From Olsenella_K sp050953285 (GTDB taxonomy: Bacteria; Actinomycetota; Coriobacteriia; Coriobacteriales; Atopobiaceae), in contig JBMNMK010000001.1 of NCBI GenBank assembly GCA_050953285.1, forward strand, positions 248,001-312,000: a stretch of DNA of 64,000 bases, read 5' to 3'. Position numbers and translations under genes: made by a program. This document shows positions 1 to 6,935 of the stretch, one piece after another (the first letter of the stretch is position 1; the number at the start of each line of letters is the position of its first letter). The notes beneath the pieces are model-generated. The model made no database searches and was not told where the DNA came from. It saw only the letters and a program-made list of their open reading frames with translations.

Positions 1-1
1 C

Positions 2-715
2 CTGGTCGCCTTCGAGGTCCTCATGCGCGGGGACATCACCGTGGCCACCCACGAGGACATCGAGGACGAGGGACAGACGGTGCGTGTCGTCTCCATCGGC
101 ACCACCGCCACCGACAAGGCGGACGGCGACCACACGGTCGCGGCTGCCAAGGTCGAGGTAGTCGACGTCGTGTCCTACCAGGGGCTCACCCCTGGGCAGG
201 AGTACGCGGTGACCGGCACGCTCATGGATCGCGAGACCGGAAAGCCCGTGACCGACGGGTCCGGCAAGCCGGTGACCGCCGGCACGTCGTTCACGCCGGA
301 GAAGGCCGACGGCCAGGTGAGCGTCACCTTCGAGCTGGACGCATCGCAGCTGGGCGGGCGCGACCTCGTGGCCTTTGAGGTGCTGACCCAGGGCAAGGCG
401 ACGGTGGCAACGCACGAGGACCTCGAGGACGAGGGCCAGACCGTCCACGTCGAGGAGCCCAAGGTGCCCGAGAACCCGACCACGCCGCGACTGCTGCCCA
501 AGACGGGCGACGACACCCGACTCGGGCCGTTCGTGGCGGCGATGGTGGCCAGCGGATCCGGGCTCGTCGCGCTCGGCGTGTGGGAGCTCCGCCGGCGCCG
601 CCGGGACGACGGGTGGGACGGCGACGACCCCGACGACGGCTTCCCGCACATCCAGCGCGGCCGCGTCACGCAGACCATGCCCGACCTCGGCCAGGGGGAG
701 GAGGTGATCCCGTGA
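2..715 (+). CDS. VaFE-repeat LPXTG surface-anchored protein, C-terminal part
   Basis: The frame is open to the left edge, so only the C-terminal 237 residues are seen. Two VaFE repeat units are recognisable by the LVAFEVL motif followed by ATHEDxEDEGQTV; such Ig-like repeats build stalks of Gram-positive surface proteins and often carry isopeptide bonds. A proline-rich linker leads to a sortase motif LPKTGD, a hydrophobic segment (about FVAAMVASGSGLVALGVWEL) and an Arg-rich tail, that is, a full cell-wall sorting signal. About 45 further residues follow the Arg cluster, which is longer than a typical sorting signal tail. The role is probably adhesion or mating-pair contact, as such proteins are common in conjugative elements of Coriobacteriia (inference). 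It overlaps the next gene by 4 bases (GTGA). Confidence 0.9.
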   Translation: MVAFEVLMRGDITVATHEDIEDEGQTVRVVSIGTTATDKADGDHTVAAAKVEVVDVVSYQGLTPGQEYAVTGTLMDRETGKPVTDGSGKPVTAGTSFTPEKADGQVSVTFELDASQLGGRDLVAFEVLTQGKATVATHEDLEDEGQTVHVEEPKVPENPTTPRLLPKTGDDTRLGPFVAAMVASGSGLVALGVWELRRRRRDDGWDGDDPDDGFPHIQRGRVTQTMPDLGQGEEVIP

Positions 716-816
716 GGAAGGCGATCCTGGTGGCGCTCGGCGTCATCGCGCTGACCGCCTACGCCTGCTGCAGGCTTGCGGGCGAGGCAGACCGGATGGA
801 GGGGTACCGCCGATAG
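712..816 (+). CDS. 34-residue membrane peptide coupled to the surface protein
   Basis: A GTG start at 712 overlaps the stop of the surface-protein gene in a GTGA junction, with a GGGGGAGGAGG purine run just upstream, which argues that it is translated. The peptide has one basic residue pair (VRK), one hydrophobic segment of about 18 residues with a CC pair, and a charged tail ending in RR. It is a single-span membrane peptide or a lipoprotein-like stub without a clear lipobox. No family is recognised. The coupling suggests that it is made with the surface protein and may aid its sorting or belong to the same transfer complex; this is inference only. Confidence 0.6.
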   Translation: MRKAILVALGVIALTAYACCRLAGEADRMEGYRR

Positions 817-842
817 AGACGGCCGTCCCATAGAGAACAAGC

Positions 843-872
843 GAGGCGGCGGCCCTGTTGGACCGCCGCCTC
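843..872 (+). terminator. Hairpin after the surface-protein genes
   Basis: Arms GAGGCGGCGG (843-852) and CCGCCGCCTC (863-872) form a perfect 10-bp stem with a 10-nt loop, 27 bases after the small peptide gene. There is no T-run, so termination is likely but not certain. Bases 873-969 hold no convincing gene. Confidence 0.55.
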
Positions 873-969
873 ACCAATCAGCATCGATGGCTTCGGGAAA
901 TGACCCTGTCTGCAAGTAGTCCCGACGGATCTTGAGGAAGAGCTTCTGCGCAAGCCGAACCCTATCGTA

Positions 970-1170
970 GAGTGGGAATGATTCGAGCCTCAAATCAGTC
1001 TTTCACACTCTAACCCAGAAAGCAATAAACCCACAGGTCAGAAGTGGTGTGTTCGAGAAATCGGCACACCTCTTCACTTCACTAGAAAACGCTCCTTTCG
1101 GGATTATTCGTACCTGAATTCGTACCACCTCAGCGCCACCATTCAGGGTGCTGGGCATAGGAAGGAGATT
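970..1170 (+). repeat. 200-bp upstream module, copy 1
   Basis: This segment is a diverged copy of 4313-4512, recognisable over its whole length, including shared strings such as CAGGTCAGAAGTGGTGTGT and CCACCTCAGCGCCACCATTCA-like text. It contains a long hairpin (1041-1075) with a GAAA tetraloop, a CTCCTTTCGGGAT string, and a direct repeat ATTCGTACC at 1106-1114 and 1118-1126. It ends in a GGAGATT ribosome-binding site directly ahead of the small peptide gene at 1177. Hence it reads as a promoter plus structured 5' leader or operator region. No ORF in it is convincing. Confidence 0.8.
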
Positions 1171-1176
1171 CAAGCC

Positions 1177-1389
1177 ATGATTAGCAAAGCTAAGATGACC
1201 GAACTCAGCCAGACCGAGAACATGGCGTACTTCCGCGCGGATCTTTGCGTGTACTCGCCAGAGAGTTACACGCTTAAGGAAAAGAGGGACATCTGCAACG
1301 ACATGATCTCCACCAGCAAGGCTGTCCTCGATGCCATGCGCGAGGACTTCGATCAGTTCTGCCCTGGATGCCCGAGCCAAGCTCCTTGA
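1177..1389 (+). CDS. Small peptide of 70 residues behind upstream module copy 1
   Basis: The start has a strong ribosome-binding site (AAGGAGATT, 8 bases upstream). The N-terminus, MISKAKMTELSQTENM, matches the N-terminus of the peptide at 4519 (MMNEAKMNELTQAEDM), while the rest differs entirely. The body is charged and probably helical, and ends in a Cys-rich CPGCPSQAP tail; four cysteines in all. The shared N-terminus with variable remainder is the layout of a leader and core in ribosomally made peptides, but no maturation enzyme is seen nearby, so this is only a suggestion. It could also be a small regulatory or cargo-addiction protein. No family is recognised. Confidence 0.55.
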   Translation: MISKAKMTELSQTENMAYFRADLCVYSPESYTLKEKRDICNDMISTSKAVLDAMREDFDQFCPGCPSQAP

Positions 1390-1455
1390 CATGCTCTGCG
1401 CCTCTGGCGTCGAGAGCCCCGAGTGGTGGTGGGATGCTTCGAGCGCTAAGCGAAC

Positions 1456-1506
1456 GTGCCCTCTGGCACTTTTAAAGCGAGAGGGCGCGGGCGTTCTAGC
1501 CCGCGC
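1456..1506 (+). terminator. Two hairpins after the small peptide gene
   Basis: GTGCC-CTCT-GGCAC followed by TTTT (1456-1473) is a short terminator-like hairpin, and GCGCGGGC-GTTCTA-GCCCGCGC (1485-1506) is a perfect 8-bp stem just after it. Together they probably end the peptide transcript. Confidence 0.55.
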
Positions 1507-1596
1507 TCGCATTGGCAAAGCTCAAATTCGTGGGCGACGGAGACCCGCTCTACCGAGAGCTCACACCTCCGGCCTAGCCAGAACCCATAGATGCCC

Positions 1597-1632
1597 GGAG
1601 GGCCGCTTGTAGCACCAGACAGGCGGCCCTCC
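1597..1632. terminator. Bidirectional hairpin between peptide unit and MFS gene
   Basis: Arms GGAGGGCCGC (1597-1606) and GCGGCCCTCC (1623-1632) form a perfect 10-bp stem between the plus-strand peptide unit and the 3' end of the minus-strand MFS gene, so it can stop transcripts from either side. Confidence 0.6.
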
Positions 1633-1685
1633 CTCTATTTGCCCTCGGAATCCATAAGCTTGAACGTCTCCTTCCAGCCCTAGGG

Positions 1686-2984
1686 CTAGCGTCCAGGATC
1701 GTCCTGCACGAGCGGGCGCCCGACCTCGCGGACACTCGGGATGAGCCACGTGACTGCGGCGAGCACCACCATCAGCAGCCCGGATCCCGCGAACCAGAGC
1801 GGCACCCCCACGGAATCCGCCAGGAGCGTGGAAGCGACGAGGCCGACGGGCATCGCCCACGACATGATTGCCCCATACAGGCCAAACACCCGCCCCAGGT
1901 ACTCGGGCGGCACCTTCTCCTGCATGAGCGCGGTCTGCGGGCCGCTATAGAACGGCGAGCTCAAACCCATGAGGAAGCTCATCACAATGAACACGGCGAA
2001 GCCGCCGGGGGCGAGCAGGCCCGATACGAGCGTCGCAAGCCCCAAGAGCGCTGTGGCGGCCACGATGCTGATCGATCGGTTCTTGAAACCGCCTGTCGCC
2101 GCGAGAAGGGCCGAGCCCGCGACCATGCCGACGGAGAAAGCGATCTCTACCATCGCCGCATCGGTGGTGGTACCGCCGAAATGGCCGAGCGTCATTAGGG
2201 GAAACAGAGCCGCTATGGGCGAGAACACCAGCGAGAACGCAAATCCGCACCACAGCAGCGCGTAGAGCCCGCTGAAGCCGCGGAGCACGCGCAGGCCGTC
2301 CAGCGATTCGCGGAAAAGCGCCCGCAGCCCCCCGATAAACCCCTCCGAGGCACCCAACGCGCCTTCTTCCCGCAAGTCGCCGACGTCTATGCGCGCGACG
2401 AGGACGGCCGCCGAGGCAACGAGCGCCCCGAGGACGTCGAGGGCGATCATGGGGGTCAGCCCCCAGAGCGGATAGATCGCGGCAGCCACGGCGGTGCCGA
2501 GGATGTATCCGCCGGATTGGACCCCCTGTGTCACCCCTGAGAGGCGAACGAGGTGCTCGGGAGGGGCAACATGCGGCGTGAGGGCAAGAGAGGCTGGAGT
2601 ATAGAACGCCGACCCGACCGCACGGAAAAATAGGGCGCAAATGACCACCCAGACAGGCAGGGGCGTCACGGCCGATACGAGCGCGACGACCGCGCTCACC
2701 GCCGCGATGAACAGGTCGGCCCCTATGAGGACGCGTTTGAGCGGATGCCTGTCGACGACGGTGCCGGCAAAGGTCCCGAACAGGGCGAGCGGCAGAAATC
2801 CCGCGAGCGATGCGAGCGAAAGCATGGCCGCTGAATTGGTGGAAAGGGCGATGTGCCAAATAAACCCCATCTGCAGGATCGAACTGGTGAGCACCGAGAC
2901 GAGCTCCCCGCCCCACACGCAGGCGAGCTTGAACTGCCACGAGGATCGAAGCGAACCGGATTGCGAGGCGCCTGTAGCTGCCAC
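1686..2984 (-). CDS. MFS efflux transporter (macrolide-efflux-like)
   Basis: A 432-residue, 12-span major facilitator of the drug:H+ antiporter type, similar in layout to Mef-like macrolide exporters: a conserved FAGTVVDRHPLKR loop between helices 2 and 3 (motif A equivalent), a long charged central loop after helix 6, and a second half with GLSSPFYSGPQTALMQEKVPPEYLGRVFG-type motifs cut here for length. The start is GTG at 2984 behind an AAAGGAGGG site, and a consensus promoter lies upstream. It probably exports a toxic small molecule from the cytoplasm. Substrate cannot be told; it faces a bile salt hydrolase remnant, so bile acids or antibiotics are both possible. The gene is intact. Confidence 0.85.
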   Translation of the reverse strand: MAATGASQSGSLRSSWQFKLACVWGGELVSVLTSSILQMGFIWHIALSTNSAAMLSLASLAGFLPLALFGTFAGTVVDRHPLKRVLIGADLFIAAVSAVVALVSAVTPLPVWVVICALFFRAVGSAFYTPASLALTPHVAPPEHLVRLSGVTQGVQSGGYILGTAVAAAIYPLWGLTPMIALDVLGALVASAAVLVARIDVGDLREEGALGASEGFIGGLRALFRESLDGLRVLRGFSGLYALLWCGFAFSLVFSPIAALFPLMTLGHFGGTTTDAAMVEIAFSVGMVAGSALLAATGGFKNRSISIVAATALLGLATLVSGLLAPGGFAVFIVMSFLMGLSSPFYSGPQTALMQEKVPPEYLGRVFGLYGAIMSWAMPVGLVASTLLADSVGVPLWFAGSGLLMVVLAAVTWLIPSVREVGRPLVQDDPGR

Positions 2985-3024
2985 CTTTTGATCCCTCCTT
3001 TCGCAAAACGGCTCTACTGCCAGA

Positions 3025-3053
3025 ATTATATATCCTAGGTAGGTAGATGTCCA
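3025..3053 (-). promoter_or_regulatory. Sigma70-type promoter of the MFS gene
   Basis: On the minus strand TGGACA (3048-3053) and TATAAT (3025-3030) are 17 bases apart, a near-consensus promoter pointing into the MFS gene. The spacer holds CTACCTACCTAGG, a tandem CTAC repeat that may be an operator. The -35 box overlaps the first codons of the truncated bile salt hydrolase frame. Confidence 0.75.
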
Positions 3054-3868
3054 TCGACGCAGTTAGCCGGCCTGTCTATGGCATGGGCATCGTGGCTGAG
3101 AACACCCCTTTGTACTTTGACTGCGCAAGCGATGCGGGCCTTGCCGTTGCCGGCCTGAATTTTCCCGGCTACGCCCAATACGAATCCGCCCCGGTGCAAG
3201 GCAAGACCAACGTGTGCGCCTGGGAGTTCCCCCTGTGGGTGGTTGCCAACTTCCATACGGTGGATGAAGTGAAGGCCGCTCTTGCCGAGACGGTCATCGT
3301 GGACAGGCCCATCAACGATCGCTATCCGTCCTCGTTACTGCATTGGATCATCGGCGACGCTGATCGCAGCATCGTGGTGGAGTACACGGCCCAGGGCATG
3401 CAGGTCTTTGACAACGGACTCGATGTCCTGGCCAACCAACCCGGTTTTGCCTACCATGCGGAAAACGTCCGAAGCTACATCGGCTGCTCTCCCGAAGTCG
3501 AGGGCCCCGTCTTCTGGCGTGCTGCTGAGCTCTCGGCCTACGGAACTGGGAGCGGCATGCGCGGGATTCCCGGCGACTGCTACTCCCCCTCGCGTTTCGT
3601 GCGCGCCGCGTACCACAACGCCTTCTATCCGCAGAAGGAAACCGAGGCCGAGAACGTGTCACGCCTGTTCCACACGCTGGGAAGCGTTGCGATGATTGAC
3701 GGCGCATCCAAGATGCTCGACGGCGCCTACGAGATAACCGTCTACACCGGCGGCCTGTCCACGCGCACGAACACCTACTACTACAACACCTACGACAATC
3801 CGGCCATCAGAAGCGTTGCCCTTTCCGACTACGACACGACGGGCACAGCGCTAGTGGAAGTGGGCTGA
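3047..3868 (+). pseudogene. 5'-truncated bile salt hydrolase / choloylglycine hydrolase
   Basis: The 273 residues match the choloylglycine hydrolase (Ntn hydrolase) family from about family residue 50 onward: AGLNFPGY with the conserved Asn, the WEFPLWVVANF segment, LHWIIGD, the GIPGDCYSPSRFVRA active-site stretch, and the TYYYNTYDN region near the end. The first 45-50 residues are missing, including the catalytic Cys2 and the FGRNxD motif, and an in-frame TAG lies directly before the ATG, so no longer start is possible. The product should be inactive as a hydrolase. The break coincides with the promoter of the divergent MFS gene, so the truncation probably came with the joining of two modules. 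The rest of the frame is uninterrupted, which suggests a recent event. Confidence 0.85.
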
Positions 3869-3874
3869 CACCGG

Positions 3875-3908
3875 CATTGCCCAGGCACGGGCTCGTGCCT
3901 GGGCAATG
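3875..3908. terminator. 15-bp hairpin after the bile salt hydrolase remnant
   Basis: CATTGCCCAGGCACG and CGTGCCTGGGCAATG form a perfect 15-bp stem around a GGCT loop, 6 bases after the stop. It lacks a T-run but is very stable. Confidence 0.65.
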
Positions 3909-4104
3909 GATTGGGTGACGTGTTTGGTTCGACGAGATTGAGCTTGCGCTCGTGTAGGCTCGCCGATCTGCGCATTCTCTAGCGTCAGCCAGCTGCTCTC
4001 ATAAGGTCCGCCAGCGTCACGTGCGGATTGCGGGTGCAGGTCAAAGGCCGGATTCGCCATGTAGCCCTCGTAGAAGTCGATCTCCTCCTGTGTTGCGGGC
4101 TGAA

Positions 4105-4305
4105 TGTAGTGCCTGCGAGCTGCGATAAACGCGGTCGGGTGACGTCATGACGTCGCCTGACTGCGAGTGGGGTGACGTCACGGGCGCGGAAAAGGTGTCC
4201 GTGACGTCGCTTTGACGTCCGCAGGGAGGACAGCCGAAGCCACGGTGGAGACGGGGGATACGACGGAGCGTCTCGAACCACCTCAAGTCACTACAGCCAC
4301 CCCAC
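4105..4305. repeat. GACGTC-rich repeat, copy 1
   Basis: This segment resembles 9008-9170. Shared features are AAACGCGGTYGGG, a hairpin made of GACGTCACGGGC (4174-4185) and GTCCGTGACGTC (4197-4208), GCTTTGACGTCCGC, and CACTACAGCC near the end. One arm change relative to copy 2 keeps pairing as a G-U, so the structure is conserved. The stretch 3909-4312 has no convincing gene on either strand. Confidence 0.7.
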
Positions 4306-4312
4306 TCTGATT

Positions 4313-4512
4313 GAGTGGGAATAAGATTTCGCACAAATCACTATTCCACGCTCCGCCCCAGAAAATAACGAAACCGCAGGTCAGAAGTGGTGTGTCCGAG
4401 AAATCGGCGCACCACTTCGCTTGATAAGAAAGCACTCCTTTCGGGATGATTCGTACCGGAATTCGTACCACCCCAGCGCCACCATTCAAGCGCCGGGCGG
4501 CGAGAGGAGATT
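4313..4512 (+). repeat. 200-bp upstream module, copy 2
   Basis: Counterpart of 970-1170. The hairpin is at 4384-4418 (arm GAAGTGGTGTGTCCGA, GAAA loop), and the direct repeats ATTCGTACC are at 4449-4457 and 4461-4469. Its stem differs from copy 1 at several positions yet still pairs, so the RNA or DNA structure appears to be under selection. It runs into the start of the peptide gene at 4519. Confidence 0.8.
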
Positions 4513-4518
4513 AGGAAC

Positions 4519-4650
4519 ATGATGAACGAAGCGAAGATGAACGAGCTCACCCAGGCCGAGGACATGGTGTCCGCCTCCCAGTCCAGTAAAGGGATGGCCT
4601 TGCCGATGCCAAACAAAGAAGAGAGCGGCCTCTCGGGTGGTTCTGCCTAG
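4519..4650 (+). CDS. Small peptide of 43 residues behind upstream module copy 2
   Basis: An ATG ATG start follows an AGAGGAGATTAGGAAC leader. The N-terminal 16 residues resemble those of the peptide at 1177 (E/K-A-K-M-x-E-L-x-Q-x-E-x-M pattern). The remainder is short, rich in Ser, Gly and Lys, and ends GLSGGSA. A Gly-Gly pair close to the C-terminus is not placed as in a double-glycine leader. It may be a shortened or reassorted sibling of the first peptide. No known family is recognised. It stands 141 bases ahead of the marR gene, which has its own promoter. Confidence 0.5.
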   Translation: MMNEAKMNELTQAEDMVSASQSSKGMALPMPNKEESGLSGGSA

Positions 4651-4734
4651 CGAAGCCATCATAACGGACGTGGAATCCTCCGGGCAGCTTCGGAGCGCCC
4701 AACTCGCAGGTTCTTTCGTAAGATCATAATAGCA

Positions 4735-4765
4735 TTGACGGTAAATTGTTAACAGTGTATATTAA
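4735..4765 (+). promoter_or_regulatory. marR promoter with overlapping operator
   Basis: TTGACG (4735-4740) and TATATT (4758-4763) are spaced by 17 bases. GTTAACAGTGTATATTAA (4748-4765) overlaps the -10 box and shares TAACAGTKTA with the sequence at 5279-5288 ahead of the reductase gene, so it is the likely MarR operator (autorepression). Confidence 0.65.
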
Positions 4766-4791
4766 ATGGCGGTTAGAAGAGGAGACAGCTT

Positions 4792-5238
4792 ATGAAGTTG
4801 CAAGTAGATGAGTCCCTTCCCAGATACGTGAATGATTCCGTAGCCGCTTTGGAAAGGATACTGACGAGCGACAATTTCAGCGTCTTTGAGAGGATCACCC
4901 GGGTATCCAGAGGCGAGATCTTCGTATTGAAGATTCTCCTGCTCAGGGATGGTACTTCAACGCCCACGGAGATCAGCGAGGCGATGAGGAGCACGAAGGG
5001 GCGCGTATCAGCCATATTGAATTCGCTGGAGAAGAAGGGCTTCGTCGGCCGGGAGATCGACAGGGACAACCGCAGGAACATCATCGTGACGCTTACGGAC
5101 TCCGGCAGGGATTATGTGATGAAGGAGCTCCGGGAATGCTACCGCATCGTGGCACATGTTTTCGAGGAGCTGGGAGAGGAGGATTCCAATAGATTCGTCG
5201 AATTGGCGGAGCGGGCGTTTCATCTGATGAGCGAATAG
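4792..5238 (+). CDS. MarR-family transcription regulator
   Basis: 148 residues, the normal size for the family. A winged helix is visible: TEISEAMRSTKGRVSAILNSLEKKGFV (helix-turn-helix, cut here as a region around residues 63-89) followed by the wing GREIDRDNRRNIIVTLTDSGRDYV with the family Asp-Arg signature. It most likely represses itself and the downstream redox/ADP-ribosylation genes and is released by a small ligand or by oxidation; it has no cysteine, so direct thiol sensing is unlikely. Ribosome-binding site AGAGGAGA lies ahead of the ATG. It is followed by a hairpin and a second operator-like copy before the aldo/keto reductase. Confidence 0.85.
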   Translation: MKLQVDESLPRYVNDSVAALERILTSDNFSVFERITRVSRGEIFVLKILLLRDGTSTPTEISEAMRSTKGRVSAILNSLEKKGFVGREIDRDNRRNIIVTLTDSGRDYVMKELRECYRIVAHVFEELGEEDSNRFVELAERAFHLMSE

Positions 5239-5246
5239 GAAGCCCA

Positions 5247-5269
5247 TTGCAGGCCGAAAAGGCCTGCAA
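5247..5269 (+). terminator. Hairpin between marR and the reductase gene
   Basis: TTGCAGGCC-GAAAA-GGCCTGCAA, a perfect 9-bp stem followed by AATTT. It is a weak terminator or an mRNA stability element that may set marR and the downstream genes to different levels. Confidence 0.55.
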
Positions 5270-5276
5270 AATTTGA

Positions 5277-5298
5277 GCTAACAGTTTACAGGGTTAAA
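5277..5298 (+). promoter_or_regulatory. Second MarR-operator-like site
   Basis: GCTAACAGTTTACAGGGTTA repeats the TAACAGTKTA core seen in the marR promoter and sits directly upstream of the aldo/keto reductase. It probably marks a second controlled promoter; no good -35/-10 pair could be fixed with confidence. Confidence 0.4.
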
Positions 5299-5330
5299 AT
5301 TTGATGGCATACACAAAGGAAGGAGTCTGC

Positions 5331-6260
5331 ATGAGCGGCTTTTCAAAGGGCAGCAGGCCGGGCGGAACATACGTGATGGGCGGGAAGGCGGTGTCCCGGG
5401 TGGGATACGGCACCATGCAGCTGCCGAAACTGAAGGACGAGGCCAAGGCGAGGGCGGTGATCCGCAGGGCCTACGAGCTTGGCGTGAACCATTTCGACAC
5501 GGCCGACTTCTATGAGGACGGGTTCACGAACAGGTGCCTGGCGGACGAGATCGGCAGGGAGCCGGATGCGGTGATCGTGACCAAGATCGGCGCAAAGCCC
5601 GGCAATGGCGTCATGCCGATGATACCCGCACAGAGGCCGGAGGAGCTCAGGCAGCACATAGAGGACAATCTCAGGAGCCTCAAGACGGACCATCTGGGGA
5701 TCGTCAACTTCCGCAGGATCGCACCGGGAACGTTCCCCTTGAAGCCGAGCCAGAAGGTGAGTTTTGACGACCAGATGGCGGAGCTCGTCAAGATGCGCGA
5801 CGAGGGGCTGATCGAGGGGATCGGGCTCTCCACGGTCAGCCTGAAGGAGCTGCAGGGCGCATTGCCTGCCGGCATCGTCTGCGTCCAGAACCAGTACAAC
5901 ATCACGTCGCGCAGCCAGGAGGGCATACTGGACCTGTGCAGGCAAGAGGGGATCGCATGGGTGCCGTACTTCCCCCTTGGCGGCGGCATGCCCGGCTCTG
6001 CGAAGGTGACAGAGGACGAGACGGTGCAGGCCGTCGCAAGAGAGATGGGGCTGTCGCCGGTCCAGGTGGGGCTGGCGTGGATCCTGCGGCACGCCGAAAA
6101 CGCGCTCATCATCCCGGGGACCACGTCGATCGGCCACCTGGAGCAGAACGTCGCGGTAGGCGACATCCGGTTTGACGAGGACACGATGCGGCGCCTCGAC
6201 AACGTTCCCCCGGCTAAGGGGATAGGGGCCATCGTCAATCGCTTTATGACGAGAAGGTGA
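5331..6260 (+). CDS. Aldo/keto reductase
   Basis: 309 residues from the ATG at 5331, chosen because AAGGAAGGAG lies just upstream; an in-frame ATG at 5301 is possible. AKR TIM-barrel marks: YGTMQLP, the catalytic Asp/Tyr stretch NHFDTADFY, the catalytic Lys in VIVTKIGAKP, and the C-terminal NADPH site with IPGTTSIGHLEQN. It reduces carbonyls with NAD(P)H in the cytoplasm. It opens the operon reductase, nitroreductase, sirtuin, macrodomain; gaps are 9, 3 and 3 bases, so the four are co-transcribed. The substrate is unknown. Confidence 0.85.
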   Translation: MSGFSKGSRPGGTYVMGGKAVSRVGYGTMQLPKLKDEAKARAVIRRAYELGVNHFDTADFYEDGFTNRCLADEIGREPDAVIVTKIGAKPGNGVMPMIPAQRPEELRQHIEDNLRSLKTDHLGIVNFRRIAPGTFPLKPSQKVSFDDQMAELVKMRDEGLIEGIGLSTVSLKELQGALPAGIVCVQNQYNITSRSQEGILDLCRQEGIAWVPYFPLGGGMPGSAKVTEDETVQAVAREMGLSPVQVGLAWILRHAENALIIPGTTSIGHLEQNVAVGDIRFDEDTMRRLDNVPPAKGIGAIVNRFMTRR

Positions 6261-6269
6261 GAGACGGAC

Positions 6270-6932
6270 ATGGCAGATATGGCATTGCAAGAGGCGATGA
6301 GGGCGCGCCATATGGTGCGGAAATACACGGGCAAAGAGATACCGGCCGATATCGTGGCAAAACTGAATGAGCGGGTCAGCCAAAACAACGATCGACACCT
6401 CCTGTCGATAAAACTGGTCACAAATGACGGGGGCGCGATTCCCGGCGTGATCAAGTTGATCCTTGCAAAGGGAGTGAACAACTACTTCATCATGGCAGGC
6501 CCCGAGGGGGCGGACGAGCGCCTTGGGTACTGCGGCGCGGACCTGATGCTCTACGCCCAGACGCTCGGGCTCAACACATGGTGGGTCGGCGGCACCTTCA
6601 ACCGCAAGGGGGCGGCTAAAAAATCAGAAGGAGCGACTCCGGTCGGCATCATAGCCGTGGGCTACGGACAGACGCAGGGAACCCAGCACAAGATGAAGAA
6701 GGCGGAAGATGTGAGCGCCTATGTCGGCGATGCTCCCGGCTGGTTCAGAGAGGGCGTGGATGCCGCGCTTCTCGCCCCGACGGCACTGGCAAAGCAGGCA
6801 TTCTTCATCAAGGGCGAAGGCAGCGCCGTGCATATCGACTGCGACAACGGAATCTTCAGCGGCGTGGACACCGGCCTCGTGAAATACCATTTCGAGCTGG
6901 GTGCGGGCAAGGGATGCTTCGAGTGGGTGTGA
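6270..6932 (+). CDS. Nitroreductase-family flavoprotein
   Basis: 220 residues. The opening LQEAMRARHMVRKYTGKEIP is the usual nitroreductase FMN-binding Arg-rich start, and the middle LGYCGADLMLYAQTLGLNTWWVGGTFNR plus the GIIAVGYG strand match the family. Expected to bind FMN and use NAD(P)H to reduce nitro, quinone or other electrophilic compounds. In known SirTM loci a flavin oxidoreductase is also a regular neighbour, which supports a shared oxidative or electrophile stress task. Ribosome-binding site GAGAGACG lies just ahead of the ATG; only 3 bases separate it from the sirtuin. Confidence 0.8.
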   Translation: MADMALQEAMRARHMVRKYTGKEIPADIVAKLNERVSQNNDRHLLSIKLVTNDGGAIPGVIKLILAKGVNNYFIMAGPEGADERLGYCGADLMLYAQTLGLNTWWVGGTFNRKGAAKKSEGATPVGIIAVGYGQTQGTQHKMKKAEDVSAYVGDAPGWFREGVDAALLAPTALAKQAFFIKGEGSAVHIDCDNGIFSGVDTGLVKYHFELGAGKGCFEWV

Positions 6933-6935
6933 TGC

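Noticed and set aside
1331..1612. Continuation of the first small peptide in another frame
   Set aside because: It starts inside the peptide gene without a ribosome-binding site and runs through two terminator-like hairpins.
3985..4334. Two overlapping minus-strand frames of about 97 codons
   Set aside because: They lie in the GACGTC repeat, have no ribosome-binding sites and do not keep their frames in the second repeat copy.
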